Below are positions 8,355 to 20,027 of a stretch of DNA of 64,000 bases, one piece after another. The position numbers and the translations under genes were made by a program. The stretch's first letter is position 1. Each line of letters begins with the position of its first letter. Source of the stretch: Flavobacteriales bacterium (GTDB lineage: Bacteria > Bacteroidota > Bacteroidia > Flavobacteriales > Flavobacteriaceae). The stretch spans positions 1 through 64,000 of the forward strand of contig JAGXRF010000001.1 in NCBI GenBank assembly GCA_018335925.1, in the 5' to 3' direction. Under the pieces are notes generated by a model, which saw only the letters and a program-made list of their open reading frames with translations, searched no databases and was not told where the DNA came from.

Positions 8355-10427
8355 ATGACTTTTTATTTCAAATTTTTCTTTAGTGTTGTTTTTGGTTTGT
8401 TTGTTGCCTTGGCAGATGCACAAATTAGCATTCAAAAAATACATGCCAAAGTGCAACCTCAAATGGAGAGTAAGAGCATTTCCGGGACTGTACTGGTTAC
8501 TTTTACCTCAGTAAAAAATGCGGATACCTTGGTTTTAGATGCCAAAAACATGCAAGTAAAAGAAGTGATTTTCCAACAAAAAAACCTTTCCTTTTTGTAT
8601 GACCAAAAGCAATTAAAAATAGTTGGCAAATGGAAAAAAGGAACCAACCAAGTACATATCGTTTACCAAGCTACTCCTAAACAAACCTTGTACTTTACCA
8701 ATTATGAAAACCAACCCCAAATTTGGACACAAGGGCAAGGGAAATACACCAGCTATTGGTTGCCATCGGTAGATGATGTTACACAAAAGATTTTATTTTC
8801 AATAGAAGTTACTTACGATCATGCTTTTACAGTTTTATCCAACGGAAAATTGATCCATAAAACCACCCAAAACCACCAAACCACTTGGCATTACCAAATG
8901 CAACACCCCATGAGCAGCTATTTGTTGATGTTGGCCATAGGTGATTTTGAAAAACGAGAAGTGCAAACCAAATTAAAAACTCCGTTGGAATGGTATTTGC
9001 CCAAAAATCATGAAAACTATTGGGAACCAACATATAAAAACGCAGAAGAGATTTTTTCCTACCTCGAAAAACGCTTGCAAGTTCCCTATCCTTGGGGGAT
9101 TTATCGGCAAGTTCCTGTATATGATTTTTTGTATGCAGGAATGGAAAATACTACTTCTACCATTTTTTCGTCAGAATTTATGGTAGATGCCATTGGGTAC
9201 CACGACCGACCTTATGAGAATGTGCATGCCCATGAATTGGCACACCAATGGTTTGGCAATTTGGTGACTTCCAAAACTTCGGAGCACCATTGGTTGCACG
9301 AAGGATTTGCCACCTATTACGCCTTACAAGCAGAAAAGCATTTGTTTGGAGAAGATTATTTTGTGCAAAAAATATATGAAACTGCAAGTAGCTTACAACG
9401 TGCCTCAAAAGAAGATCCGCTTTTGGTGGTTTCCTCTAACGGAAGCTCGTTGGCATACTACCAAAAAGGAGCATGGGCTGTATTGGCTTTAGAACACTTG
9501 ATAGGGACTGAAGCATTGGATGCATCGGTGAAAAAATTCTTGCAACAATACGCTTTTCAATCGGCTACTACCAACGATTTTTTGAAGATAGTTTCCGAAG
9601 TAAGCAAACAAAATGTAGATGCTTTTGCCCAAAAATGGCTGTTCGAAAAAGGCTTTCCGCTAACAGAAGTGTTGGCTATTTTAAAGAAATATTCCATCAT
9701 GGAGCAATGGTTTATGTTGGTGGAACTGCAATCGTTGCCAATTTCAGAAAAAACAAATGATTTGGAAGAAATTTGGAACCAAAACCAACCTTGGTTACAG
9801 GAAGAAATACTAAAACAATTGTATCCTATAGATAGCGAGGAAAAGAAAGTTTTTGTGCAAAAAGCACTTTCTTCCAAACACATCGAAGTGCAACAAATGG
9901 CAGCTGCTTTGGGGAATGAAGTACCGGAGGAATGGAAAAGTTTATACGAAACATTGTTTGATGCACCTTCCTACGTTACCCGAGAAATTGCACTACAAAA
10001 CCTTTGGCAAAGTTTTCCGGAAGATCGAAAAAAATATTTGGAGCAAACCAACCAAATGCTAGGCTTGCAGGACAAAAATATTCGCACTACTTGGTTGTCG
10101 TTGGCATTGATGACAGAAGAATTGGATAACAAGATAGCTCATTATGACGAATTATTGCAATATGCAACTCCTCATTTTCCTTCGTATGTTCGAAGAAATG
10201 CCATAGAAAAATTGTTGTTCTTAAACCCGAACGATACTAATGTTTACGAACTTTTGGCAGATGGATTGGTGCACCACCGATGGCAATTTGTGCAGTTTTG
10301 TAAAGATACCATCCGAGAGCAAATCAAGGTAAAAGCCAAAAAAGAGTATTACCAAAAAATCGTACAACGTTTACCGGAAAAAAATCGTCAAGCTTTGGAA
10401 AGACTATTAGGTGAGGTTAAAAACTAA
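8355..10427 (+). CDS. M1 family zinc aminopeptidase, exported
   Basis: 690 residues with a cleavable N-terminal signal (FFFSVVFGLFVALADAQ). The exopeptidase motif appears as AGMEN (residues 261-265, usual form GAMEN). The zinc site HELAH with the distal glutamate is complete: His293, Glu294, His297 and Glu316 in WLHEGFATYY. The C-terminal part is helical with HEAT-like repeats. Predicted to remove N-terminal residues from peptides in the periplasm or outer envelope. It is convergent with the next gene, overlapping by 4 bp at the stop codons. Confidence 0.93.
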   Translation: MTFYFKFFFSVVFGLFVALADAQISIQKIHAKVQPQMESKSISGTVLVTFTSVKNADTLVLDAKNMQVKEVIFQQKNLSFLYDQKQLKIVGKWKKGTNQVHIVYQATPKQTLYFTNYENQPQIWTQGQGKYTSYWLPSVDDVTQKILFSIEVTYDHAFTVLSNGKLIHKTTQNHQTTWHYQMQHPMSSYLLMLAIGDFEKREVQTKLKTPLEWYLPKNHENYWEPTYKNAEEIFSYLEKRLQVPYPWGIYRQVPVYDFLYAGMENTTSTIFSSEFMVDAIGYHDRPYENVHAHELAHQWFGNLVTSKTSEHHWLHEGFATYYALQAEKHLFGEDYFVQKIYETASSLQRASKEDPLLVVSSNGSSLAYYQKGAWAVLALEHLIGTEALDASVKKFLQQYAFQSATTNDFLKIVSEVSKQNVDAFAQKWLFEKGFPLTEVLAILKKYSIMEQWFMLVELQSLPISEKTNDLEEIWNQNQPWLQEEILKQLYPIDSEEKKVFVQKALSSKHIEVQQMAAALGNEVPEEWKSLYETLFDAPSYVTREIALQNLWQSFPEDRKKYLEQTNQMLGLQDKNIRTTWLSLALMTEELDNKIAHYDELLQYATPHFPSYVRRNAIEKLLFLNPNDTNVYELLADGLVHHRWQFVQFCKDTIREQIKVKAKKEYYQKIVQRLPEKNRQALERLLGEVKN

Positions 10428-10948
10428 GCAAACAAGGATTTTACTTCTTCATTCAAATAGCTCAATGCCAATCCGCTTGGGGATGCATTTTCCAGCAATT
10501 CCTGTAAAATAGCTTCTCTTAATTTATGGGCACTATCAATTTTATCGCTCATGTTAATTTTTCGAATGTTTTGAATGATGGTGTTTTTTGCAGTTTGGAT
10601 TACCTTCCAACATGGCTCTGAAATATAAATTTGTTGCGATAGATTGTGCTCAAATTCGTGTTCAATGTGAGCAATCAACAAATTTTCGTAATCATTTTTA
10701 TTGTTGTTTTGAGGTTCAACTCGCAACAATAATTTGTTGGGGTGAATTCTCTCTAAAAACAAAGCCATTCGTTCATAGGCTTGCAATCGCAATGGCAAAC
10801 TTTGGTGCGATAATTCTTTTTGCAACAAAAAATTTCTGCGGTTGTTTTCGTTTTTCAAAAACTCTTTCACCATTTGGTAAGCGGTAACTCCCACAATAGC
10901 AGTAGGGATGGTATAAATAAATATTTCGATGATGCGTTGTTGGTCCAT
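10424..10948 (-). CDS. Conserved flavobacterial membrane-anchored protein of unknown function
   Basis: Start set at ATG 10948 (174 aa) because a strong promoter (-7 box 10971-10964) overlaps the more upstream in-frame ATG at 10966. One N-terminal transmembrane helix (IFIYTIPTAIVGVTAYQMV), then a soluble region with LPLRLQAYERMALFLERI and an EHEFEHNLSQQIYIS stretch. I recognise it as a family conserved in Flavobacteriia but know of no function. It overlaps the aminopeptidase stop by 4 bp and is divergent from pcrA. Confidence 0.7.
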   Translation of the reverse strand: MDQQRIIEIFIYTIPTAIVGVTAYQMVKEFLKNENNRRNFLLQKELSHQSLPLRLQAYERMALFLERIHPNKLLLRVEPQNNNKNDYENLLIAHIEHEFEHNLSQQIYISEPCWKVIQTAKNTIIQNIRKINMSDKIDSAHKLREAILQELLENASPSGLALSYLNEEVKSLFA

Positions 10949-10963
10949 ATTTTTGGTTTTGCC

Positions 10964-10994
10964 CAAAAGTACTAAAAGTTAATAAGTATCCAAA
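10964..10994 (-). promoter_or_regulatory. Bacteroidota-type promoter for the 174-aa membrane protein
   Basis: On the minus strand TTTG (10994-10991), 19 nt, TACTTTTG (10971-10964), an almost exact match to the group's consensus. It lies back to back with the pcrA promoter. Confidence 0.65.
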
Positions 10995-11000
10995 TAAAGG

Positions 11001-11032
11001 TTTGTGAGAACGAACACGTACGCTTATTTTTG
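11001..11032 (+). promoter_or_regulatory. Bacteroidota-type promoter for pcrA/uvrD
   Basis: TTTG (11001-11004), 20 nt, TATTTTTG (11025-11032). The start codon at 11053 lies 20 nt beyond the -7 box. The -33 box is only 6 nt from that of the divergent gene. Confidence 0.65.
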
Positions 11033-11052
11033 TGTTTTTATGAAGGAATGGT

Positions 11053-13374
11053 ATGATAGAAAAGTATATCGATCAACTGAATGATGCCCAAAAAGCTCCG
11101 GTATTGCAAATCAATGGCCCAATGATGGTGATTGCTGGTGCAGGATCGGGAAAAACGAGAGTGTTGACCATGCGTATTGCCTACTTGATGAGTCAAGGAG
11201 TAGATGCGTTTAATATTTTGGCACTTACCTTTACCAATAAAGCAGCACGTGAAATGCAACATCGGATTGCACAAATCGTAGGGGCAGGGGAGGCCAAGAA
11301 TTTATGGATGGGAACCTTTCACTCTGTATTTGCCAAAATTTTGCGAATTGAAGCAGACCGATTGGGGTACCCCAACAATTTTACCATTTATGATACGCAG
11401 GACAGTGTTCGATTGATTACTTCGGTGATCAAAGAAATGAACTTAGACAAAGATATTTACAAACCAAAACAGGTGTACAGCAGAATATCTTCCTATAAAA
11501 ACTCTTTGATTACAGTTAGAGCTTACTTTAACAACCCGGAATTGCAAGAGGCAGATGCCATGAGCAAACGTCCAAGAATGGGAGAAATTTACCAAAACTA
11601 TGTAGAGCGTTGCTTTAAAGCAGGAGCGATGGATTTTGACGATTTGTTGTTGAAAACCAATGAACTATTGAATCGTTTTCCGGATGTATTGGCCAAATAC
11701 CAAAATCGATTTAGGTATATTTTGGTGGATGAGTATCAGGATACCAATCACTCGCAATATTTGATTGTTAAAGCATTATCGGATCGGTTCCAAAATATTT
11801 GTGTAGTAGGTGACGATGCCCAAAGTATCTATGCCTTTAGAGGTGCCAACATCAATAACATCTTTAATTTTCAGAAAGACTATCAGGATGTGCAAGTGTA
11901 TCGTTTGGAACAAAACTATCGATCTACCAAAAACATTGTACAGGCAGCCAATTCTATCATCGAAAAAAACAAAACCAAATTAGACAAAGTAGTTTGGACC
12001 CACAACCAAGATGGCCCTCGAATTAAAGTCCACCGAAGTGTTACCGATAACGAAGAAGGCAGATTTGTGGCACAAACTATTTTTGAGCAAAAGATGCAAC
12101 ACCAACAAAAAAACCATGAGTTTGCAGTGTTGTATCGAACCAATGCGCAATCTAGAGCCATTGAAGATGCCTTGCGTAAGAGAGACATTCCGTATAAAAT
12201 TTACGGAGGCTTGTCGTTTTACCAACGCAAGGAAATTAAAGACGTTTTGGCCTATTTGCGATTGATTATCAATCCGAAAGATGAAGAGGCTTTGGTGAGA
12301 GTGATTAATTATCCGGCAAGAGGGATTGGAGACACTACCATGGACAAACTAACTGTGGCAGCCAATCATTTTAAAAAGCCTATGTTTGAAATCATGCAGA
12401 ATTTACATGCATTGGATTTGAAACTAAACGGACCTACCAAACAAAAGTTAGAAGATTTTGTAACCATGATCCAAAGTTTTCAGGTGTTGAGTCAGCAACA
12501 AGACGCTTTTCAATTAGCTGAGTTGGTGGTTAAAAAAACCGGTTTGATCCAGGAATTTAAAAAAGATGGTACTCCCGAAGGCATTGCACGTTTAGAAAAT
12601 ATCGAAGAATTACTCAACGGGATCAAAGACTTTACTTTAGGACAAAGAGAAATAGATGGAGCAACGGGTTCTTTAACGGAATTTTTAGAAGATGTGGCAT
12701 TGGCAACGGATATGGACAAAGATATTTCAGATGACGATCGGGTAGCTTTGATGACCATTCACTTGGCCAAAGGATTGGAATTCCCAACCGTTTTTGTGGT
12801 TGGTTTGGAAGAAGATTTGTTCCCAAGTGCCATGAGCATGAACACCAGAAGTGAGTTGGAAGAAGAGAGAAGGTTGTTTTATGTGGCATTGACCAGAGCA
12901 GAGCATCAGGCTTATTTAACGTATGCCCAATCGAGATATCGTTGGGGAAAACTCACCGATGCGGAACCCTCTAGATTTATTGAAGAAATTGACGATGCGT
13001 ATTTGGAATACCTCAATCCGGATACAACTTCCTATACCTATAAGCCTCAAATAGATTTGGATATTTTTGGTGATGTAGACAAAAGCAAATTGCGTTTACA
13101 AAAACCAAGCAACGGAACTCCACCAAGAGTTGCTAACCAAGAAGTCCCTGCCAATGTAAGAAGATTAAAACCGATGAATACTTCCAACGAAAACGGAGGT
13201 AGTTTTGACGTTAAATTAGTACCGGGAAATATAGTAATGCACGAACGATTTGGGAAAGGACAAATCATACAACTCGAAGGTGTTGGAGCTGACAGAAAAG
13301 CCGAAATTCAGTTTGAAGTTGGAGGTATCAAAAAACTGTTATTGCGTTTTGCTCGCTTGCAGGTGTTGGAGTAA
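11053..13374 (+). CDS. pcrA: ATP-dependent DNA helicase, UvrD/PcrA family
   Basis: 773 residues, normal for PcrA/UvrD. Superfamily 1A motifs are in order: Q motif LNDAQ, Walker A GAGSGKT (about 29-35), LTFTNKAAREM, motif II DEYQDTN, motif III GDDAQSIYAFRGA, motif IV LEQNYRST, motif V MTIHLAKGLEFP, motif VI EEERRLFYVALTRA. The C-terminal tail ends in a Tudor-like module (VMHERFGKGQIIQLEG). A 3'-5' helicase for nucleotide excision and mismatch repair and for clearing replication conflicts. A divergent promoter pair lies upstream. Confidence 0.95.
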   Translation: MIEKYIDQLNDAQKAPVLQINGPMMVIAGAGSGKTRVLTMRIAYLMSQGVDAFNILALTFTNKAAREMQHRIAQIVGAGEAKNLWMGTFHSVFAKILRIEADRLGYPNNFTIYDTQDSVRLITSVIKEMNLDKDIYKPKQVYSRISSYKNSLITVRAYFNNPELQEADAMSKRPRMGEIYQNYVERCFKAGAMDFDDLLLKTNELLNRFPDVLAKYQNRFRYILVDEYQDTNHSQYLIVKALSDRFQNICVVGDDAQSIYAFRGANINNIFNFQKDYQDVQVYRLEQNYRSTKNIVQAANSIIEKNKTKLDKVVWTHNQDGPRIKVHRSVTDNEEGRFVAQTIFEQKMQHQQKNHEFAVLYRTNAQSRAIEDALRKRDIPYKIYGGLSFYQRKEIKDVLAYLRLIINPKDEEALVRVINYPARGIGDTTMDKLTVAANHFKKPMFEIMQNLHALDLKLNGPTKQKLEDFVTMIQSFQVLSQQQDAFQLAELVVKKTGLIQEFKKDGTPEGIARLENIEELLNGIKDFTLGQREIDGATGSLTEFLEDVALATDMDKDISDDDRVALMTIHLAKGLEFPTVFVVGLEEDLFPSAMSMNTRSELEEERRLFYVALTRAEHQAYLTYAQSRYRWGKLTDAEPSRFIEEIDDAYLEYLNPDTTSYTYKPQIDLDIFGDVDKSKLRLQKPSNGTPPRVANQEVPANVRRLKPMNTSNENGGSFDVKLVPGNIVMHERFGKGQIIQLEGVGADRKAEIQFEVGGIKKLLLRFARLQVLE

Positions 13375-13378
13375 AGAG

Positions 13379-13466
13379 TTAATTGTAAATTGTAAATTGT
13401 AAGTGATACCATCCAAACTACCCATCAGCCATTAGCCATCAACCACAAACTATCAACTATAAACCA
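13379..13466. repeat. Low-complexity word-like intergenic tract
   Basis: Three tandem AATTGTA heptamers (13381-13401) are followed by a run of loosely repeated CCATCA/ACTATCAA words up to 13466. It separates pcrA from the next gene. No gene or terminator is seen. Similar word tracts occur near 5391-5640 and 45613-45645. Confidence 0.55.
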
Positions 13467-13473
13467 TTTTTCA

Positions 13474-15938
<2,465 letters not shown>

Positions 15939-16012
15939 ATGTTTCATTTAGTATACTCCATGCAATAAAATTTAAATTTACGGTTTATTTCATGTTTCTT
16001 ATATAAATCAAA

Positions 16013-17065
16013 ATGACACTTTTACTAATTTATTTGTTTATAGCACTTTTCACTTCATTTGTATGCTCTATTATGGAAGCGGTGTTGCTATCTACACCAG
16101 TTTCATTTTTGAAATCAAAAATGGAGTTAGGAGACAAAAATGCTGAAACTATGTTGGAACTTAAATCTGATATTGACAAACCTTTGTCGGCTATTTTATC
16201 TCTAAATACTGTTGCACATACGGTTGGTGCAGCAGGAGTAGGTGCTCAAGCAACCATAGTGTTTGGAGAAGCGTATTTTGGTTTGGTTTCAGCTATTTTA
16301 ACCATACTAATTTTAGTGGTAACAGAAATTATTCCAAAAACAGTTGGTGCAAATTACAGCAAAGAATTGATAGGAATTTCTGCTAAAGTAATCAAAGGGA
16401 TGGTCATATTAACCTACCCCTTGGTTTGGCTGTCTTCTTTGGTAACAAAGATGTTGGCAAGAGAAAAGTCAGAATTAACCACCAGTAGAGAAGAAATTTC
16501 AGCATTAGCAAGTATCGGTACTCAAGAAGGAATTTTTGCTGACAAAGAAAATAAAATCATTCAAAACCTTATTAAACTAAAAAGTTTAAAAATAAAAGAA
16601 GTCATGACGCCACGAATTGTGGTGGTTACAGCAAATGAAGAAATGACTTTAGAAGAGTTTTTAAAGAACAAAGAGTTTTTACATTTTTCAAGAATTCCGA
16701 TTTTTCAGGAAAACAAAGACAACATCACAGGTTATGTATTTAGAGAGTTGGTTTTTGAAAAACTTGCTGAAGATCAATTCAACTTAAAACTAAAAGACAT
16801 CAAAAGAGAGATCATTCAATTCCCTGAAAGTATGACTCTTTTTGATGCTTGGGATGAAATGCTTCAAAAAAAAGAACACATTTCATTAATTATTGATGAA
16901 TATGGAGGAATGGATGGCATTACAACTCTTGAAGATATAATTGAATCTTTGCTTGGTTTTGAAATTGTGGATGAAAAAGATCAAGTAGAAGACATGCAAA
17001 AATATGCAATAAAAAGGTGGCAAGAGAAGCAGAAAAAATATCAAATTTTAAAAAATGGTGAATAA
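16013..17065 (+). CDS. CNNM/hemolysin-family membrane protein with CBS pair
   Basis: 350 residues. An N-terminal DUF21 (CNNM) transmembrane domain (about 1-165, including SIMEAVLLSTP and VVTEIIPKTVGANY) is followed by two CBS domains (about 195-320, with VMTPRIVVVTANEEMTLEEF, FSRIPIF and IIDEYGGMDGITTLEDIIE). The C-terminal CorC/HlyC transporter-associated domain of longer relatives is missing. Family members are implicated in Mg2+ or other metal transport. Likely an inner-membrane protein; the old hemolysin label is not evidence of toxicity. Confidence 0.88.
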   Translation: MTLLLIYLFIALFTSFVCSIMEAVLLSTPVSFLKSKMELGDKNAETMLELKSDIDKPLSAILSLNTVAHTVGAAGVGAQATIVFGEAYFGLVSAILTILILVVTEIIPKTVGANYSKELIGISAKVIKGMVILTYPLVWLSSLVTKMLAREKSELTTSREEISALASIGTQEGIFADKENKIIQNLIKLKSLKIKEVMTPRIVVVTANEEMTLEEFLKNKEFLHFSRIPIFQENKDNITGYVFRELVFEKLAEDQFNLKLKDIKREIIQFPESMTLFDAWDEMLQKKEHISLIIDEYGGMDGITTLEDIIESLLGFEIVDEKDQVEDMQKYAIKRWQEKQKKYQILKNGE

Positions 17066-17113
17066 AGTTTTTTACATTTCAATTAAAAAAAATGTTTCAA
17101 AAATTTAAATGCT

Positions 17114-17803
17114 ATGAAAATCAACAAAAACGAAGTTTGGTTTTATTTGTTTGTTGTAAGTAGTATCATTGCTTCTTTTGCTTTTTTATTTCAAATTAAG
17201 TTGCTAGATTATGTGGTTAGACCTTTTGTTTTACCCTTTTTAGCGGTTTATTTTATCCAACAAAAACCACCTAAATTTAGTATGGCATTTTTTGCTACAA
17301 TTTTAGTGTGTTATATTGGTGACTTGTACACTCTTTATACTAGTAATCCAACAATTTTTATTTCCTCTCCCATGTATTTATTAAGCTATGTTTTTCAAAT
17401 GAATGCTGGGATTGATGACTTTGTTAAAGTAAGAGAAAGAATGCATACATGGCATAATTTGGTGTTGTTTTTAACCATGGTGCTATTTAGTAGTATTGTG
17501 GTATATGTTTCAGACATTATGAACCATAATAATGTTGATAGTTGGATTGTTTTGATTTATGGAACAGTTTTGGTGGTAGCAGTAGCCATTGCCATCATCA
17601 ATTTTGTGATTGACAATACCATTAGGCATTTGTCTTATTTGTTTATGATTTTGTTTTTTTTGTTTTCTGATTTGTTTTTTATTTTTCATTATCAAATTAT
17701 TGAATTGCACGTTTTTAAATTCTTTACTGTTTTAACACAATTAATTGCCTATTATTTTTTGATGAAATACTACACCTTTAAAGTCAACAGTATTTACGAT
17801 TAA
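17114..17803 (+). CDS. Multi-pass membrane protein resembling the YhhN/TMEM86 family
   Basis: 229 residues with seven or eight hydrophobic helices. YhhN-like signposts appear: [12 protein letters not shown] (about 35-46), [10 protein letters not shown] (about 66-75) and [12 protein letters not shown] (about 184-195). YhhN/TMEM86 proteins include lysoplasmalogenases, but I cannot confirm catalytic residues, so this is a family-level guess. It follows the CNNM gene by 48 bp in the same direction and precedes the guaB promoter. Confidence 0.55.
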   Translation: MKINKNEVWFYLFVVSSIIASFAFLFQIKLLDYVVRPFVLPFLAVYFIQQKPPKFSMAFFATILVCYIGDLYTLYTSNPTIFISSPMYLLSYVFQMNAGIDDFVKVRERMHTWHNLVLFLTMVLFSSIVVYVSDIMNHNNVDSWIVLIYGTVLVVAVAIAIINFVIDNTIRHLSYLFMILFFLFSDLFFIFHYQIIELHVFKFFTVLTQLIAYYFLMKYYTFKVNSIYD

Positions 17804-17805
17804 AG

Positions 17806-17835
17806 TTGTCACACTAAAAAAAATATCTATCTTTG
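17806..17835 (+). promoter_or_regulatory. Consensus Bacteroidota promoter of guaB
   Basis: TTG (17806-17808), 19 nt, TATCTTTG (17828-17835). The ATG of guaB follows 26 nt later. No purine-riboswitch-like structure is seen in the short leader. Confidence 0.7.
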
Positions 17836-17861
17836 CTTGCAATTTAATCAAATTGCATCTC

Positions 17862-19334
17862 ATGAAATCACATACTTCCAAAGTAGTAGGAGAAGGTTTA
17901 ACCTACGATGATGTATTGTTAATCCCAGCTTTTTCTGAAGTTTTACCACGCGAAGTAAACATCCAATCTAAATTTACTAGAAATATTTCTTTGAATGTTC
18001 CAATCGTTTCAGCAGCGATGGATACGGTTACTGAAAGTGCTATGGCTATAGCAATGGCACAAGAAGGAGGTATAGGAGTATTGCACAAAAACATGAGTAT
18101 TGAGCAGCAGGCTGCAAAAGTACGTAAGGTTAAAAGAGCAGAATCGGGGATGATTATAGACCCGGTTACTTTGCCTTTAGATGCCAAAGTAGGAGATGCC
18201 AAACAAGCCATGAAAGAATTTTCTATTGGAGGAATTCCAGTAGTAGATGATCAAGGCATTTTAAAAGGAATTGTTACCAATCGAGACCTACGTTTTGAAA
18301 AAAACAATACCAGAGCAATTACAGAAGTAATGACTTCAGAGAATTTGATTACTGCCAAAGAAGGCACAAACCTGACTCAGGCTGAAGAAATTTTACAAGA
18401 AAACAAAATTGAAAAATTACCTGTTGTAAATAGCGAATACAAATTGGTTGGGTTAATTACTTTTAGAGATATTACCAAGTTAACCCAAAAACCTATTGCC
18501 AATAAAGATAAATTCGGAAGGTTACGAGTGGCAGCTGCCATTGGGGTTACCCACGATGCCGTGCAAAGAGCCACCGCATTGATTCAAGCTGGAGTAGATG
18601 CCATAGTGATTGATACTGCTCACGGACATACCAAAGGGGTAGTAACTGTTTTAAAACAAGTAAAGGAGGCTTTCCCGCACATTGATGTAGTAGTTGGCAA
18701 CATTGCTACAGGTGCAGCTGCAAAATATTTGGTAGAAAATGGAGCAGATGCCGTTAAAGTAGGAATTGGTCCGGGATCTATTTGTACCACCAGAGTTGTG
18801 GCAGGAGTAGGCTTTCCGCAATTATCTGCCGTAATGGAAGTAGCAGCAGCCATCAAAGGTACCGGAGTTCCGGTAATTGCAGATGGAGGGATTCGTTATA
18901 CAGGAGATATCCCTAAAGCAGTTGCAGCAGGTGCAGACTCGGTAATGCTTGGTTCTTTATTAGCAGGTACCAAAGAGTCTCCGGGTGAGACCATTATTTT
19001 TGAAGGAAGAAAATTCAAATCGTACAGAGGGATGGGTTCGTTAGAAGCCATGCAAGAAGGTTCGAAAGACAGATACTTTCAGGATGTAGAAGACGACATT
19101 AAAAAATTAGTTCCCGAAGGAATAGTAGGTAGGGTTCCTTATAAAGGAGAATTAAACGAGAGTATGGCACAATTTATTGGTGGTTTGAGAGCTGGAATGG
19201 GATATTGTGGGGCAAAAGATATTGCAACACTACAAGACGAAGCACAATTTGTTCGCATTACCAATAGTGGTATTAAAGAAAGTCACCCCCACAACGTAAC
19301 CATTACTAAAGAAGCACCTAACTACTCAAGATAA
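17862..19334 (+). CDS. guaB: IMP dehydrogenase
   Basis: 490 residues from ATG 17862; an in-frame TTG 9 bp upstream is not used here. TIM-barrel enzyme with the usual insertion of two CBS domains (about 95-215). Catalytic loop GPGSICTTR with the active-site cysteine near residue 308, phosphate-binding GGIRYTGD, and flap motif [10 protein letters not shown]. Converts IMP to XMP with NAD, the first committed step to GMP, in the cytosol. Own promoter upstream and strong terminator downstream, so it is probably monocistronic. Confidence 0.97.
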   Translation: MKSHTSKVVGEGLTYDDVLLIPAFSEVLPREVNIQSKFTRNISLNVPIVSAAMDTVTESAMAIAMAQEGGIGVLHKNMSIEQQAAKVRKVKRAESGMIIDPVTLPLDAKVGDAKQAMKEFSIGGIPVVDDQGILKGIVTNRDLRFEKNNTRAITEVMTSENLITAKEGTNLTQAEEILQENKIEKLPVVNSEYKLVGLITFRDITKLTQKPIANKDKFGRLRVAAAIGVTHDAVQRATALIQAGVDAIVIDTAHGHTKGVVTVLKQVKEAFPHIDVVVGNIATGAAAKYLVENGADAVKVGIGPGSICTTRVVAGVGFPQLSAVMEVAAAIKGTGVPVIADGGIRYTGDIPKAVAAGADSVMLGSLLAGTKESPGETIIFEGRKFKSYRGMGSLEAMQEGSKDRYFQDVEDDIKKLVPEGIVGRVPYKGELNESMAQFIGGLRAGMGYCGAKDIATLQDEAQFVRITNSGIKESHPHNVTITKEAPNYSR

Positions 19335-19386
19335 CAACTACACTACAACCCGCAGAATTTTCTGCAAAACCACACAACAACCAACG

Positions 19387-19413
19387 AAAAAATCCGCTAA
19401 AAGCGGATTTTTT
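19387..19413. terminator. Bidirectional terminator between guaB and the DUF1573 gene
   Basis: AATCCGCT (19391-19398) pairs with AGCGGATT (19402-19409) around AAA, flanked by an A run on the left and a T run on the right. It serves the two convergent genes. Confidence 0.88.
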
Positions 19414-19434
19414 CATGATAACTATGTAAGAAAA

Positions 19435-19860
19435 TTAATTCATCGGTCCGGTTTTTGGCTTTTCTAAAACCGAAGTTCTTTCTACTACCTCGCCTTTTAT
19501 TTTTAGATAAACTCTTCCTTGCTCTACGTTTACTGCATTGGATTCTACCGTAATACTTTTACGAATTGGTCCTAAAGCCATGTTGTATTTTACCTCTATC
19601 ACTTCCGATTTTCCGGGCATGATAGGTGCTTCCGGTTTTTTAGGAACAGTACATCCGCAAGTAGATTGCACATTGGTAATAATTAAAGGAGCATCACCAG
19701 TATTGGTAAATTCAAATTTTCTAACCCCATCGTCTTCTCCTTTGTACACTTTTCCGTAATCAATCGTGTTGTCTTTTGCTTTAAATTCAATTTTTGGTCC
19801 TTTTTGAGCCATCAAGCTACTGCTAAATAGTACCAAAACAAATAAGTATAAATTTTTCAT
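19435..19860 (-). CDS. DUF1573 domain secreted protein
   Basis: 141 residues with a clear Sec signal (MKNLYLFVLVLFSSSLMAQ). The mature part is one DUF1573 Ig-like (ASPM/SPD-2/Hydin-like) domain: IDYGKVYKGEDDGVRKFEFTN, then the conserved STCGCTVP and a late EVKYN. These domains are very common in Bacteroidota exported proteins; the role is not known. It is convergent with guaB and shares its terminator. Confidence 0.88.
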   Translation of the reverse strand: MKNLYLFVLVLFSSSLMAQKGPKIEFKAKDNTIDYGKVYKGEDDGVRKFEFTNTGDAPLIITNVQSTCGCTVPKKPEAPIMPGKSEVIEVKYNMALGPIRKSITVESNAVNVEQGRVYLKIKGEVVERTSVLEKPKTGPMN

Positions 19861-20027
19861 GGTGTGGTAATGTTAGTTTGCTAATATAAAAATTTTTAAA
19901 TCATTCATTTGTTAAATTTTTTCTTCTATTTCCTAGGATAGTTGATAAAATATCCGATAAAAACAGACAAAAATCTTACTTTTGCACTTTCAAAAATCAT
20001 TCCAAAAGACAATATATTAGATACAAT

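Noticed and set aside
17836..17861. Guanine/purine riboswitch before guaB
   Set aside because: The leader is only about 20 nt, too short for a riboswitch, and shows no conserved core.
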